The translations under genes were made by a program, and so were the position numbers. From Intrasporangium flavum (GTDB lineage Bacteria; Actinomycetota; Actinomycetes; Actinomycetales; Dermatophilaceae), in the NCBI RefSeq assembly GCF_001956915.1, contig NZ_MLJO01000010.1:62001-126000 (forward strand): a stretch of 64,000 nucleotides of DNA. The letters run 5' to 3'. Under the pieces are notes generated by a model that searched no databases, was not told where the DNA came from, and saw nothing but the letters and a program-made list of their open reading frames with translations. How positions within the stretch are numbered: position 1 is the stretch's first letter; each line of letters opens with the position of its first letter. Below, one piece after another: positions 29,859-39,440 of this stretch.

Positions 29859-31223
29859 GTGATTCTCGACGCCGTCCTGCGCCACACCCGCCCGCCGTCG
29901 CCGCTGGCGGGCCGGCTGTCCGTCCAGTCGCTGCTCTTCGCGCTGGGCGAGGGCACCTTCATGACCGGGTCGGCCGTGTTCTTCACGCAGATCGTCGGGC
30001 TGTCGGCCGCACAGGTCGGTCTCGGCCTGACCATCGCCGGCGTCGCCGCGTTCCTGGCCGCCCTGCCGATGGGCAAGCTCGTCGACCGCTTCGGCCCCAA
30101 GAGGATGTGGGCGGTCAGCGCGGCCGGCCAGGCCGCGATGTTCGCGCTGTGGCCACTCATCGACGGGTTCCAGGGATACGTCATGATGGCCGTCGGCATG
30201 GAGGTCATCGGAGCGCTCGGTGGCGCGGCGTACGGCGCCTACACGATCGACGTCCTGCCGGCCGCCGAGCGGGTGAGGTCACGGGCCTACATGTACTCGG
30301 CGCTCAACGTCGGCTTCACCCTCGGCTCGATGCTCGGCGGCATCGCGCTGGCCTTCCACTCCAACGACGTGCTCCACGCCCTGCCGTGGTTCACGTCGGT
30401 GGCCTTCCTCGTCAACGCCGTGGCGATCACCCGCCTGCCCAAGGCCTCCCACGACGAGCGCAGCCCCGAGGACCGCAAGGTAAAGGTCCCCGGCCCCGGG
30501 CCGCTGCGCAACCTCGGCTGGCTTTTCACGACGTTCTTCAGCGGCGTCTTCTGGACCAACCAGGTGCTGCTCAACGTCGTCATCCCGCTCTGGCTCGTCG
30601 AGAAGACCGACGCCCCACGGGTGCTGCTGGCCTTCCTCTTCGGCACGAACACCGTCATGTGCATCTTCCTGCCGATGGTCACCTCGCGCGGCGTCAGGGA
30701 CGTGCCGACGGCGCTCAGGGCCATCCGCGTGTCATCGGTGTTCTTCGTCGTGTCGTGCATCATCACCCTGGCCACGCACGACACCGTCGGCTGGCTGACC
30801 ATCGCGCTCGTCTGGCTCGGGCACGTGACAGTGACCGGTGCGGAGCTCTACCTGTCCGCGGCCAGCTGGTCGTTCGAGGCCGAGCTGATGGACCCGCGCC
30901 AGCGCGGGGCCTACCAGGGCGCCGCCGAGCTCAGTGGCACGCTCGGCCGGGTCTGGGCACCCGCTCTCTACACCTTCCTCGCGATGAACTGGGGGGCCGG
31001 CGGTTGGCTGCTCATCGCCGGGATCGTCGTCGTGGCCACGATCGGCATCCACCCCTCGACGCGGCTGGCCAGACGGTTCCTCGAGCGGCACGTGCCGGCC
31101 GACGTCCTCGCCGACGCCCGTTCGGCCGCGCCCGACGCCGAGGAGGGTCCCGCCGTGGCGCCTCCATCGCTCATCAGCACCGACGAACGGGTGGCCGAAC
31201 CCGCCCCCGACCCGACCCGCTGA
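29859..31223 (+). CDS. MFS transporter
   Basis: A 454-residue membrane protein with about 12 hydrophobic segments. MFS motif A is seen as GKLVDRFGPKRMW after TM2, and a related PLPxR-like loop is present between TM6 and TM7. A 45-residue hydrophilic tail rich in Ala, Pro and Glu follows TM12. GTG at 29859 has GGAG about eight bases upstream. The substrate is unknown. Confidence 0.87.
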   Translation: MILDAVLRHTRPPSPLAGRLSVQSLLFALGEGTFMTGSAVFFTQIVGLSAAQVGLGLTIAGVAAFLAALPMGKLVDRFGPKRMWAVSAAGQAAMFALWPLIDGFQGYVMMAVGMEVIGALGGAAYGAYTIDVLPAAERVRSRAYMYSALNVGFTLGSMLGGIALAFHSNDVLHALPWFTSVAFLVNAVAITRLPKASHDERSPEDRKVKVPGPGPLRNLGWLFTTFFSGVFWTNQVLLNVVIPLWLVEKTDAPRVLLAFLFGTNTVMCIFLPMVTSRGVRDVPTALRAIRVSSVFFVVSCIITLATHDTVGWLTIALVWLGHVTVTGAELYLSAASWSFEAELMDPRQRGAYQGAAELSGTLGRVWAPALYTFLAMNWGAGGWLLIAGIVVVATIGIHPSTRLARRFLERHVPADVLADARSAAPDAEEGPAVAPPSLISTDERVAEPAPDPTR

Positions 31224-31290
31224 CGGCGTCGTCCGGGCATCGTTGCGGCCGCGCGCAAGGCGACGGTGACGCGGCTCTTCACGCCCCGCG

Positions 31291-31725
31291 TCAGCGCTCC
31301 GGCGTCACCGGCCGGGCTCCGTCACCGGCATCCGCCAGCAGCCGGCGGTGGAGCTCCGTGGTGAGCACGTGGATCTGACGCGTCAGCTCGGTGTTCGTCT
31401 TCAGCTCGAGCTCTGACTCGCTGAAGTCGTGGGCCGCCTTGGCGGATGCGAAAGCGGCCTGGCGGTTCTGCCCGATCATGACGAACGTCGACAGGAAGAT
31501 CGCCTCGAGCGACACCACGAGCGTGAGCGTCGGCCACGGGCTCTTCTCGAAGAAGACCATCCACAAGGCGAACAGCGCTGCGTGCAGGTAGACGAAGCTC
31601 ATGGAGCCTGCGAAGGCCGTGATCTTGTCGGCGGTCCGCAGCTGGAAGTCTGAGGCCCGCTTCTGCAGCACGGCGTTGAAGGCGGGATGCGCATGCCGTC
31701 GCTCGGGAACACTCACATCGGTCAT
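31291..31725 (-). CDS. DUF1003 family membrane protein
   Basis: A 144-residue protein with the DUF1003 core ADKITAFAGSMSFVYLHAAL, two TM segments (about 36-57 and 65-85), and SLEAIFLSTFVMIGQNRQ. A coiled-coil tail of charged residues follows. The family has no known function. The ATG at 31725 is chosen since earlier in-frame residues are of non-coding type. Confidence 0.85.
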   Translation of the reverse strand: MTDVSVPERRHAHPAFNAVLQKRASDFQLRTADKITAFAGSMSFVYLHAALFALWMVFFEKSPWPTLTLVVSLEAIFLSTFVMIGQNRQAAFASAKAAHDFSESELELKTNTELTRQIHVLTTELHRRLLADAGDGARPVTPER

Positions 31726-32004
31726 GCAGGTCACCGTAGGGCCGGAAGCCGAGCGCATGGTGCAAGAACGAGTGAGCGCGAGCCGATGAGTCGGCCGGCA
31801 CGCGAGAACTGTCGGCAGAACCAGGTTGCCACCACCAGTCGGACCGCGGCGCACACCCGACCCTCGGGGTGCGCGCCAGACTCTGCCGGGCCGCCCGCTC
31901 CACTCCCCGGAGGACGGCCCGGCGGCGTCGCCCAAGACCTCACGCACCCTCCTGATGGGGCGGTCACACCTCCGCAGCGCCCCGAGCCCGCTGCGGCCTC
32001 CCCC

Positions 32005-35000
32005 TCAGCACGTGCTGCCGTCGACCCGCAGGATGGGGCACGTCGTCGTGGTGACGGGAAGGACCCGTTGCAGGCCCCACACCCCGGCCGCTGTGAACGG
32101 CCGCCTCAGGTCGCCGTAGAAGTAGTCTCCGGCTGCGCGTTGCGTGCCCCCGGCTCCGCCTTCGACGGCAAGGTCGAACGACTCCCACGGCGCCATGCCC
32201 TGGGCACTGACCAGGTTCGAACCAGCGATGTTGCGGTCCTGCGGCCAGCTCAGGCCCCCGAGCGAGAACACGTGGGCGCTCTCGCTGCCCGGTGCCACCA
32301 TGACGTGGACCAGCTCCGGGTCACCGGCGAACGCGGTCAGGAGTGGCACCTGGCCGGGGTCCTTGAAGGCGTTGGCGCCGTCACCGGCCGGTGCGGCCTG
32401 GTAGTTGACCAGGGACGCTCCCACGTTGGCTCCGGCCGGATAGGGCATGAAGTCCTGACCGATCTGCTCGTCGTCGTCGGCGATCGTCACCGTGAGGTCC
32501 CGGTAGTCGGGCACTGCTGCCCCCGGGACGTGCACGAGGACCTGTGCGCCGATGTCACGTGCGAGGCCGGACACGGGATCGCTGAACTCGGTACGCGCGC
32601 CGTCCAGGGGTGACTTGGGTGCGACGACCACCATGCCGTAGAGGCCGTTCTTCTCCGACCCCGGCGCCGCGAGGTCGGTGATCACCGCGCTACCGACCCG
32701 GTCCGTCGGCGCGTAGTAGGTGTAGGTGCGCGTCGCGTTGGGGGCCACGTTCTGCTCGGGCGCGAATCCGACGTCCACGCCGCCGGATTCGGCCGCGCGG
32801 TCGAGCTTGCCCACCGAGAAGCCGACGGGCGTCAGCAGCAGGTTGGTGACGTTGACGGTGATGCACTCGCCCGCCACCACGTGCAGCACGAGGGGCACCG
32901 GCTTCTTGAGGCGGTTCTTGATCGCCTGGACGTCACCGTTCGGCACGAAGGCCGTCCGGCCGCCGTTCAGGTCCTGGGACTTGTCCACGGCGCTGAGGTC
33001 GAAGCGACGGGTCGGCGCCGAGGCGGGGCACGGCGTCTCCGTGGTCAAGGACGATGGAGGAGGGCCGCCGGTGGCCACGGGCGGGGTGTAGGCGGCCTGC
33101 GGCGTCGGCACTCCCGGCAGGGGGCGAAGGTCCTCGACCGTGCCGGGCAGCACCCTGACGATGCCCCAGGCGCCTTGCTGGGTGTGCTTCTCGACGCCGT
33201 TGGCGTAGAGGTAGTCACCCGGGCGCATCCGCATGTACGGCGCGTTGCCGTTGAAGACGAGGGTGAATTTCTCGCTGACGCCGTAGTGGATGGTGTCGAT
33301 GATCGACCCCGCTGGGGTCGCTGAGCCGGTGCCGCTACTGGCGGTCTGGCGAGGCTCCAGCAGCGTGCGGCCGCCCTGGAGGTGGAGCGAGTCGACCGTC
33401 GGCGACACGTTGATCGTCCGCACCACCAGGGGGTCATCGGGATAGAGCCGGGGCAAGGGCGTCATCGGGTCCCCGTACGTCCACGAGCTGAACTGGTGCG
33501 CCGTGTCAGGCCGGTCGACCAGCGGGTTCGCCCTGTTGTTGAGGGTGGAGTACTGCCCGGCGTCGTTGTCGTTGATGGTCCACAGGGCCAGCTCACGGAA
33601 GCTGCCCTCGACGAGCCCCGGGGCGAGGGACGTCGTGGTGTGGATGTCGACGATCGTGCCGGAGTCCACCTCGGCGCCGGTGGCCGGGTCGTGGTACGTC
33701 GAGCCGAACGGCTCCACGATGAGCTGACCGACGAGGCCGTGCCCCCAGCCGTGGATCCCGTCCACGTGGTCGTGCCAGAAGACGTTGTCCAGCAGCGCGT
33801 CCGGATACCACCGGTACTGGATGAACTCCGTACCGGCGAACTCACCGGCTGCGTGGGTGGCGATGAGCGGCGTGTCCAGCGTCACCGTCTTCGAGGTCTG
33901 GTTCACCGCCACGACTTGATGGATCTCGATGGACTCGAGACCTTCGCCGACCCCGATGAACGGTTTGGTGGCCTTGCCGTTGGCGTCGACGCCCACGAGC
34001 TTGGCCACGTCGGTCAGAGCCAGCGTGGTGGAACCCGCGGCGCCCGCGGCGGCAAGCTGAGCGTCCTCTACCTGGTAGGGCCGGACCGAGTGCTCGAACG
34101 CGAATCCGGCGCTCACACCGTCGGATCCCTGGACGTCGAACTGGACGTGGTGGATGTGCATCGTCGTCTTGGAGAACTTGTCGAAGGCGGAGGCGTCCGG
34201 GATCTCGTTGGTGAGCGTGATCGCCACGCAGTCGCCCTGGTTGGCGCGGATGGCCAGCGGGTCGGAGCGCTTCGGGTCGGCAGCGACGGCGGCCTTGTCC
34301 TTGGCGAGAACGAAGAGCTTGCCCTCCGGGTCGGACAGGGTCGGCGTCCGTTGGATCGTCTTGCCGATGGCGACGACGTTGAAGGTGCGCAGGTGTCGTT
34401 GGGCGGGGCACAGCCCGTCGGCACGGTTGTTCCACGGGCTCATCGACGTCGAGGACTGGTTCGCGTTCGGACCGAGGTACGGCGTGCCGGTGTGCCCGGC
34501 GGGGGTGAACGGCGGGCGCTTCCCGATCGCGGGGCGGAAGAGCGGGTAGGCCGGTCTGCCGTTGAGCGGGTTGAACAGGATCGTCGGCCGGGTGCCGTCC
34601 TTGCCGGACACGAGGCGGTTCTTGTCGACCAGGAGCAGGTTGGGCTGGCCGGTGAGCACCTTCGGGGAGTCCGCGAAGCTGGTCGGGTCGGCCGGCGCAC
34701 CGAGGTACAGAGGCTTGGCGCCCGAGCCCGCGACCTTCCAGTTCCAGACGGTCGGATCCTGCCCGTTGCGTGGGACGCCGGCCGGCGGCAGCTGCGGACG
34801 GATCCAGCTGTCGAGGTTGGTGGCCGTGATCTTGGTGCCGTTGATGGTCTTGCCGATGAGGCCTGTCGAGTCGACCGCAGCAGGTGGCGCCGGGCGGTCC
34901 ATGAGAGGGGCGAAGTCGGGCTGGGCGGTGTCGTAGACGCGCCAGAGCCCCCACATGCCCGAGTTGTAGTGCTTGGCGATGTGGCAGTGGAACAGGAAGT

Positions 35001-36699
35001 CGCCGACGGACTGCTGGACGCCCCCGGCACCGCCCTCGATCTCGAGGTTGAAGGACTCGCCCGGACCGATCGACTGGGAGTCGAGGCGTTGCGAGGCGGA
35101 CAGCACGGTCGTGGGGTCCTTGCGCAGCCCGGTGTCCGCGTAGTTGTACGAGGGATCCGACACCGGGTTGAACCGCCAGCGGTCACCCCCACCGTGGAGG
35201 TGGAAGACGTGGAACTTCTCGCTGCCGACGTGCATCAGCCGGATCTTGGTCGGGTCGGCGAGGTACCCGCGCACCATGGGCGTCGCCGGTTCGCCGAAGG
35301 TGTACGAGCTGTACGCGTGCGACTTCTCCTTGGGGAAGGCGAGCAGCCGGTTGCGGAACGGCTCCGAGCGGTAGTTGAGCGCGAAGGCTCCCGGGCGGTA
35401 CGTCCCCGTCAGGTTGTCGACCAAGGGGATGTCCAGCCCCTTGGCGTCCTTGAGCAGCTCCTTGTCGTTGCCGATCTCGTGGTGCAGCAGTGCTGCCTCC
35501 CGGAACGCGCAGGTCGGGGACGCGCTTGATGGCACGCAGGACGCCTTGGGTGCGCTGGGCTTGATGATGGCCTCCCAGCCCGATTCGAGAGGCTGACCCG
35601 TGATGGAGGCGTTCCAGTACGTCGACCCGGGCGGCTCCACCACCAGGGCACCGAACAGGCCGTGCGCGACTGCCGCGCGGTAGCCGGGCCCGGGGTGGAT
35701 GTAGTGGCCGCCCTCGAGACGCCTGTCGAGCGGGATCGCGAACCGGTACGTGCGGCTCCCCCCGGTGGCGATGTCCGACGCAGCGTTCTGGCCGACGGCG
35801 TCACCGGACGACCCGGACGCGAACTCCAGGCCGTCGATGTGCAGGCCGAACGAGCCCCCGGATGCGGAGTTGGTGACGCGGATCTGGACGCACTCGCCTT
35901 CGTTCGCGCGGATCACCAGCGGCTGGATGGCGTCGTCGCGCAGCCCGACCGAGACCTTCTGGGACGCCTCCTGGGCACGGACGGCGGCCACCTTCGAGGT
36001 CAGGACGTACATCTTGCCCAGCGGGTCGTGGTCCCCGAACCTGTTGATCGGGATGTTCACGTCGATGGCGGTGACGTCGAAGGACCGGTCGACGGGGCCG
36101 CCGTCGAGGCACCCTGCCGCACCGGTAGCACCTGCAGCGGTCGGGGCAGCTGGGGACGCCTGAGCGACCGGGGCCACCAGGACGACGGCCACCGCGGCGA
36201 AGCCGGCGGCGAACACCCGTGAGGCCCGGGAGATCCGGCGTCGAATCCCTGCTGGCCGCAAAGGTGCTCGCTGCATCATCCTCATGAGGACCACACCGGG
36301 CACGATGACGACGAGGACGACCGCTGCGTCCCCGAAGAGCCTCAGGACCGGGAGTCCGCCGGGTGCATCGTCGAGGACGACCAGCCGCAACTGGTTCCCC
36401 ACGGCCAGGGCGACCGCGACGGCGATGACGCAACGCAGGACCGCCGAAGGTTCGCCCACCCTGCCGCGGAGCGAGGCCGACGTCACGGGGAGGATCGCGA
36501 GGACCGGCGGCACGGTGAAGGCGAGCACCGTGACGGTGTGCCCCACCGGGCCCTGCGAGACTGCGGCGGCCGGGGAATGCAGGTCGAGCCAGGAGAGCCA
36601 GGCTCCCCCGGTGACCCCCACGACCAGCGCCATGAGGACGTCGGGAAGGCCGCCCCGTCCGAGCGAGCCGGCGGGTGTGCGTGGTGATGTCGAGGCCAT
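32005..36699 (-). CDS. Giant multicopper oxidase with six cupredoxin domains, MnxG-like
   Basis: A 1564-residue exported oxidase. The first 150 residues contain three or four TM helices. A second hydrophobic segment near 160-180 ends in AQASP. Six cupredoxin-like domains follow (about 200-1564). Domain 2 has HVFHLH (near 500) and HCHIAKHYNSGM (near 570), supplying type 1, 2 and 3 copper ligands including axial Met. Domain 3 has MHIHH (near 850) and WHDHVDGIHGWGHG (near 977), supplying the two HxH motifs. All four canonical motifs are present but in permuted order. Domains 1, 4, 5 and 6 look degenerate. Large oxidases of this class include MnxG, which oxidises Mn(II). The upstream partner gene ends 12 bases before its start. 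Confidence 0.85.
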   Translation of the reverse strand: MASTSPRTPAGSLGRGGLPDVLMALVVGVTGGAWLSWLDLHSPAAAVSQGPVGHTVTVLAFTVPPVLAILPVTSASLRGRVGEPSAVLRCVIAVAVALAVGNQLRLVVLDDAPGGLPVLRLFGDAAVVLVVIVPGVVLMRMMQRAPLRPAGIRRRISRASRVFAAGFAAVAVVLVAPVAQASPAAPTAAGATGAAGCLDGGPVDRSFDVTAIDVNIPINRFGDHDPLGKMYVLTSKVAAVRAQEASQKVSVGLRDDAIQPLVIRANEGECVQIRVTNSASGGSFGLHIDGLEFASGSSGDAVGQNAASDIATGGSRTYRFAIPLDRRLEGGHYIHPGPGYRAAVAHGLFGALVVEPPGSTYWNASITGQPLESGWEAIIKPSAPKASCVPSSASPTCAFREAALLHHEIGNDKELLKDAKGLDIPLVDNLTGTYRPGAFALNYRSEPFRNRLLAFPKEKSHAYSSYTFGEPATPMVRGYLADPTKIRLMHVGSEKFHVFHLHGGGDRWRFNPVSDPSYNYADTGLRKDPTTVLSASQRLDSQSIGPGESFNLEIEGGAGGVQQSVGDFLFHCHIAKHYNSGMWGLWRVYDTAQPDFAPLMDRPAPPAAVDSTGLIGKTINGTKITATNLDSWIRPQLPPAGVPRNGQDPTVWNWKVAGSGAKPLYLGAPADPTSFADSPKVLTGQPNLLLVDKNRLVSGKDGTRPTILFNPLNGRPAYPLFRPAIGKRPPFTPAGHTGTPYLGPNANQSSTSMSPWNNRADGLCPAQRHLRTFNVVAIGKTIQRTPTLSDPEGKLFVLAKDKAAVAADPKRSDPLAIRANQGDCVAITLTNEIPDASAFDKFSKTTMHIHHVQFDVQGSDGVSAGFAFEHSVRPYQVEDAQLAAAGAAGSTTLALTDVAKLVGVDANGKATKPFIGVGEGLESIEIHQVVAVNQTSKTVTLDTPLIATHAAGEFAGTEFIQYRWYPDALLDNVFWHDHVDGIHGWGHGLVGQLIVEPFGSTYHDPATGAEVDSGTIVDIHTTTSLAPGLVEGSFRELALWTINDNDAGQYSTLNNRANPLVDRPDTAHQFSSWTYGDPMTPLPRLYPDDPLVVRTINVSPTVDSLHLQGGRTLLEPRQTASSGTGSATPAGSIIDTIHYGVSEKFTLVFNGNAPYMRMRPGDYLYANGVEKHTQQGAWGIVRVLPGTVEDLRPLPGVPTPQAAYTPPVATGGPPPSSLTTETPCPASAPTRRFDLSAVDKSQDLNGGRTAFVPNGDVQAIKNRLKKPVPLVLHVVAGECITVNVTNLLLTPVGFSVGKLDRAAESGGVDVGFAPEQNVAPNATRTYTYYAPTDRVGSAVITDLAAPGSEKNGLYGMVVVAPKSPLDGARTEFSDPVSGLARDIGAQVLVHVPGAAVPDYRDLTVTIADDDEQIGQDFMPYPAGANVGASLVNYQAAPAGDGANAFKDPGQVPLLTAFAGDPELVHVMVAPGSESAHVFSLGGLSWPQDRNIAGSNLVSAQGMAPWESFDLAVEGGAGGTQRAAGDYFYGDLRRPFTAAGVWGLQRVLPVTTTTCPILRVDGSTC

Positions 36700-36711
36700 G
36701 ACGTCCTGCCT

Positions 36712-37365
36712 TCAACGAGAGCCTGCGGAGAACCCGGGCGTGAGTGCGGTGGTCGTGGGAGCGGACGGCCCGGCCGGCGGCCCTTGGGCGTCGTGTGAAT
36801 TCCCGTGGGAGTCCCCGTTGGAGTCCCCGTTGGAGTCCCCGTGCGAGTCGCCCTCGCCCGGTGAGAGGTAGAGCAGGGGCACCTGGAACGCTGCGGTGGC
36901 CGAGGTCAGCACGACGCGGGCGCTCCCGCGAGGAATGACGAAGGACAGTGATCCCTCGAGGTGGGAGTGCGCGGCGAGGTGGCCCTGCACCGGCAGCGAA
37001 CCTCCCACCGGCTGAATGCCCTTCGTCTGTCCTTCGACAACGGCTTGGAGGACCGATGCGTCGTAGTCGGTGTCCACGTCACCGGCGGTGACCCTCAACG
37101 CCACGCGGACGAGCGCCTTGTCGTCGCTCACGAGGCTCTGCACGCCGTGCGTCATTCCACCGAGGTCCGCGCTGGACAGACCAGCCACCTCCACCGCATC
37201 GGTGACGGTGTAGGTCACACTGCCGACCGTCAGCGTCTTCGGGTCCGGTGGGCCCGAGAGCAGGACCTGGGTTCGCCAACCGCCGAGGAACATGGCGGCT
37301 CCCAGGAGGGCGCACAGCACGACCGTGCCCACCTTGCGGCCGATCGCGGACAAGGATCTGCTCAT
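36712..37365 (-). CDS. Membrane-anchored partner of the multicopper oxidase, with GDS(H/N) repeats
   Basis: A 217-residue protein with one N-terminal TM helix (about 12-30, VLCALLGAAMFLGGW). An extracytoplasmic beta-rich domain (40-165) follows, then a low-complexity tail with GDSHGDSNGDSNGDSHGNSH. That tail is encoded by 12-bp tandem repeats and could chelate metal through its Asp and His. The start at 37365 gives a normal membrane anchor. It is the first gene of a two-gene unit with the oxidase and diverges from CopC-CopD. I recognise no family. Confidence 0.7.
   Translation of the reverse strand: MSRSLSAIGRKVGTVVLCALLGAAMFLGGWRTQVLLSGPPDPKTLTVGSVTYTVTDAVEVAGLSSADLGGMTHGVQSLVSDDKALVRVALRVTAGDVDTDYDASVLQAVVEGQTKGIQPVGGSLPVQGHLAAHSHLEGSLSFVIPRGSARVVLTSATAAFQVPLLYLSPGEGDSHGDSNGDSNGDSHGNSHDAQGPPAGPSAPTTTALTPGFSAGSR
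36802..36849. repeat. Four 12-bp tandem repeats (CCCGTKGGAGTC type)
   Basis: Units start at 36802, 36814, 36826 and 36838. Two are identical (CCCGTTGGAGTC) and two differ at one or two positions. They encode the Gly-Asp-Ser-His/Asn repeats of the oxidase partner on the minus strand. Repeat number may vary between strains by slippage. Confidence 0.85.
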
Positions 37366-37521
37366 GCGACCAGCGTGGCGAGCCGACCTTCTACCTTCCT
37401 TTTGGCCAGCACCGACCTCGTGGGCGCCGGAGCCACCGAAGCCCCTGGACGAGCGCCGTGCCCGACGCTCGTTGCCCGCGAATGGCGCCCGGGTGCAGCA
37501 CTGTCGCCCTACCCTCGATGA

Positions 37522-39330
37522 ATGGGGGCGCCGAGCCGCATGCCGATGGGGGGCACCAGGGCGACGCCGGTGCACAGGCCGCGACGCATCGTGCTCGTCG
37601 CGGTGCTGTCGTGCTTCGTCATGCTCGTGGTGGCGGGACCTGCCGACGCTCACGCCCGGCTCCGGTCCTCGGACCCGCGGGCCGGCGCCGTGCTCACCTC
37701 TGCCCCCGATGCCGTGACCCTGACGTTCGGGGAGTCCGTCGCTCCCGCCGACAGTGCGATCCGCGTCTACGACGACCGTTTCGGACGGGTCGACGCGGGG
37801 CCTGTGGTGGCCGTCCGGGGAACGTCGGGCGCCCTGAAGGTCGCCCTCCGGCCCGGCCTGCACCAGGGCACGTATGTCGTGGTCTGGCAGTCGAGCTCGG
37901 CGGACACGCATCCGGTGACGGGCACCTTCCGCTTCTCGATCGGCGCCCCCAGCCCCGTGCAGGGCAACCCACCCGACGACAGCCACAACGACACGGCCGG
38001 GGCTCTGCTCGGCCCGCTGCGGTGGCTCGGGTATGCCGGCAGCGTGCTCTGCCCCGGGGTGCTGCTCATGGTCGTGTGGCTCTGGCCCGAGGGGCTCTCC
38101 TCTCGGCGGATCCGCCGCGTGCTGGTCGTCGGCGCCGTCGCGCTGGCGCTGAGCACGGTCGGGAGCATGCTGGTCCAGGGCGTCTACGCGAGTGGGCGAC
38201 CGCTGGAGGCGATCTGGACGGCGCCCGACACACTGGACACGCATTCACGCACCTTCGACGCAGTGCACTCCGTGCGCGCCTTCCTCCTCGTGGCTCTTGC
38301 CGCCCTGCTCGTCGCCGCGCTGTCCTTCGGGCCGCGCGGGACCCGACGCCTGATGGGTGCGCTGCGTGCGACAGCCGTGGTGCTCACTGTCGTCCTGGTC
38401 GCCACCTGGCCGCCGGCCGGCCACGCCGCTGCCACGAGCTGGCCCCTGGCGACCCTCGGGCTCAACCTCCTTCACATGCTGGCCATGGTCGTCTGGCTCG
38501 GCGGACTCGTCGGTCTGGTCGTGGGGTCCGGCGAGCCTGCGCAGCGCGAGGCGATCGGTCGAGCGCTCCCCCGCTTCTCCACCGTCGCGCTCGTCTCGGT
38601 GTCGGTGCTCGTCGTCTCGGGGAGTTTTCTCGCCTGGGCCGAGGTGGGGTCGCTCGCTGCCGTCACCTCGACGGAGTACGGGGCGGTGCTCCTCGCGAAG
38701 GTGGGCGGGGTCGTCGTGCTCGTCGCCCTCGGAAACATCGCTCGCCTGTGGGTGGAGCACCATCGCGTGGCGCTCCCGCGACAGCACACCTCCCGCACGG
38801 CCGCCCGCGCCTCCGCCACGGCCGGGCCGACGGCCGACGAGGGCGCGGACGAGGGGTTCATGGTTCCCCCGCAGGTCGTCGGCTCCAGACGGCTGCGGCT
38901 CGGCCTGGTCAGCGAGACGGCCGTGGCGGGCGCCGTACTCGCTCTGACGGCGGCACTGGTCGTCATCGTGCCCGCCCGGTCGGACTACGTGGAGCCGTGG
39001 AGCGGCATCATCTCTGCAGGCGGATCGACGGTGTCCGTGCAGGTGCCCGAGCCGCGGGTCGGGGACACCGTCGCCCTGGTCACGCTGGCGGCGCCATCCG
39101 GTCGCCAGAGCATCGCGTCAGTCGCTGGCTCGATCAGCCGCCCCGGGTTCTCCCCCACGCCGGCGCCGCTGCCGGTGGGTCCAGACGAAGATGCCTCGAG
39201 CGGAGCCACGGAAGTGGGCCTCAGCTTCCCCGACTCCGGCCCCTGGCTCGTGCGCCTCGTCGTGACGCCGGCCGAGGGCGACCCCACGACGATCTCGTTC
39301 ACGGTGCCGGTGGTTGCCGACGTGACGTGA
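37522..39330 (+). CDS. CopC-CopD fusion copper protein (YcnJ-like)
   Basis: A 602-residue copper-handling protein. After a signal peptide (to about 43, ADA) the mature N-terminus begins His44 (HARLRSSDPR), the usual Cu(II) ligand of CopC. The other ligands are Asp128 and His130 in SADTHPVTG. A CopD membrane domain with about eight TM segments spans 160-490. It contains HAAATSWPLA and LLHMLAMVVWLGGL. A C-terminal periplasmic beta domain (500-600) follows a last TM helix. It is divergent from the multicopper oxidase unit and probably supplies copper for it. A strong terminator follows. Confidence 0.92.
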   Translation: MGAPSRMPMGGTRATPVHRPRRIVLVAVLSCFVMLVVAGPADAHARLRSSDPRAGAVLTSAPDAVTLTFGESVAPADSAIRVYDDRFGRVDAGPVVAVRGTSGALKVALRPGLHQGTYVVVWQSSSADTHPVTGTFRFSIGAPSPVQGNPPDDSHNDTAGALLGPLRWLGYAGSVLCPGVLLMVVWLWPEGLSSRRIRRVLVVGAVALALSTVGSMLVQGVYASGRPLEAIWTAPDTLDTHSRTFDAVHSVRAFLLVALAALLVAALSFGPRGTRRLMGALRATAVVLTVVLVATWPPAGHAAATSWPLATLGLNLLHMLAMVVWLGGLVGLVVGSGEPAQREAIGRALPRFSTVALVSVSVLVVSGSFLAWAEVGSLAAVTSTEYGAVLLAKVGGVVVLVALGNIARLWVEHHRVALPRQHTSRTAARASATAGPTADEGADEGFMVPPQVVGSRRLRLGLVSETAVAGAVLALTAALVVIVPARSDYVEPWSGIISAGGSTVSVQVPEPRVGDTVALVTLAAPSGRQSIASVAGSISRPGFSPTPAPLPVGPDEDASSGATEVGLSFPDSGPWLVRLVVTPAEGDPTTISFTVPVVADVT

Positions 39331-39378
39331 AGCCGCTGGGGGGGCCGCGCCCGCCTCCGAAGCCCGGCGCACGCAGAA

Positions 39379-39412
39379 CGGAGGGTGGTGGCCGGGGCCA
39401 CCACCCTCCGTC
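39379..39412. terminator. Strong bidirectional hairpin terminator
   Basis: Bases 39379-39394 pair perfectly with 39397-39412 (16 bp), leaving a GG centre; in practice a 14-bp stem with a six-base loop. It lies between the convergent copC-copD fusion (stop 39330) and the haem peroxidase (stop 39441). No T-run follows, as is common in high-GC actinobacteria. Confidence 0.85.
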
Positions 39413-39440
39413 CCGGTTCAGTCGGGACCTGGCGTTAGGG

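Noticed and set aside
32005..36699. The multicopper oxidase read as two or three separate genes
   Set aside because: The frame is continuous over 1564 codons and the copper motifs needed for one active site are split between its domains.
36802..36849. 12-bp tandem repeats considered as a regulatory array
   Set aside because: They lie fully inside a coding region and keep the frame, so a protein repeat is the simpler explanation.
37387..37400. CCTTCTA followed by CCTTCCT upstream of the oxidase unit, similar to the SARP-like heptamers
   Set aside because: The two are 7 bases apart, not 11, and there is no third copy, so they do not make a SARP-type array.
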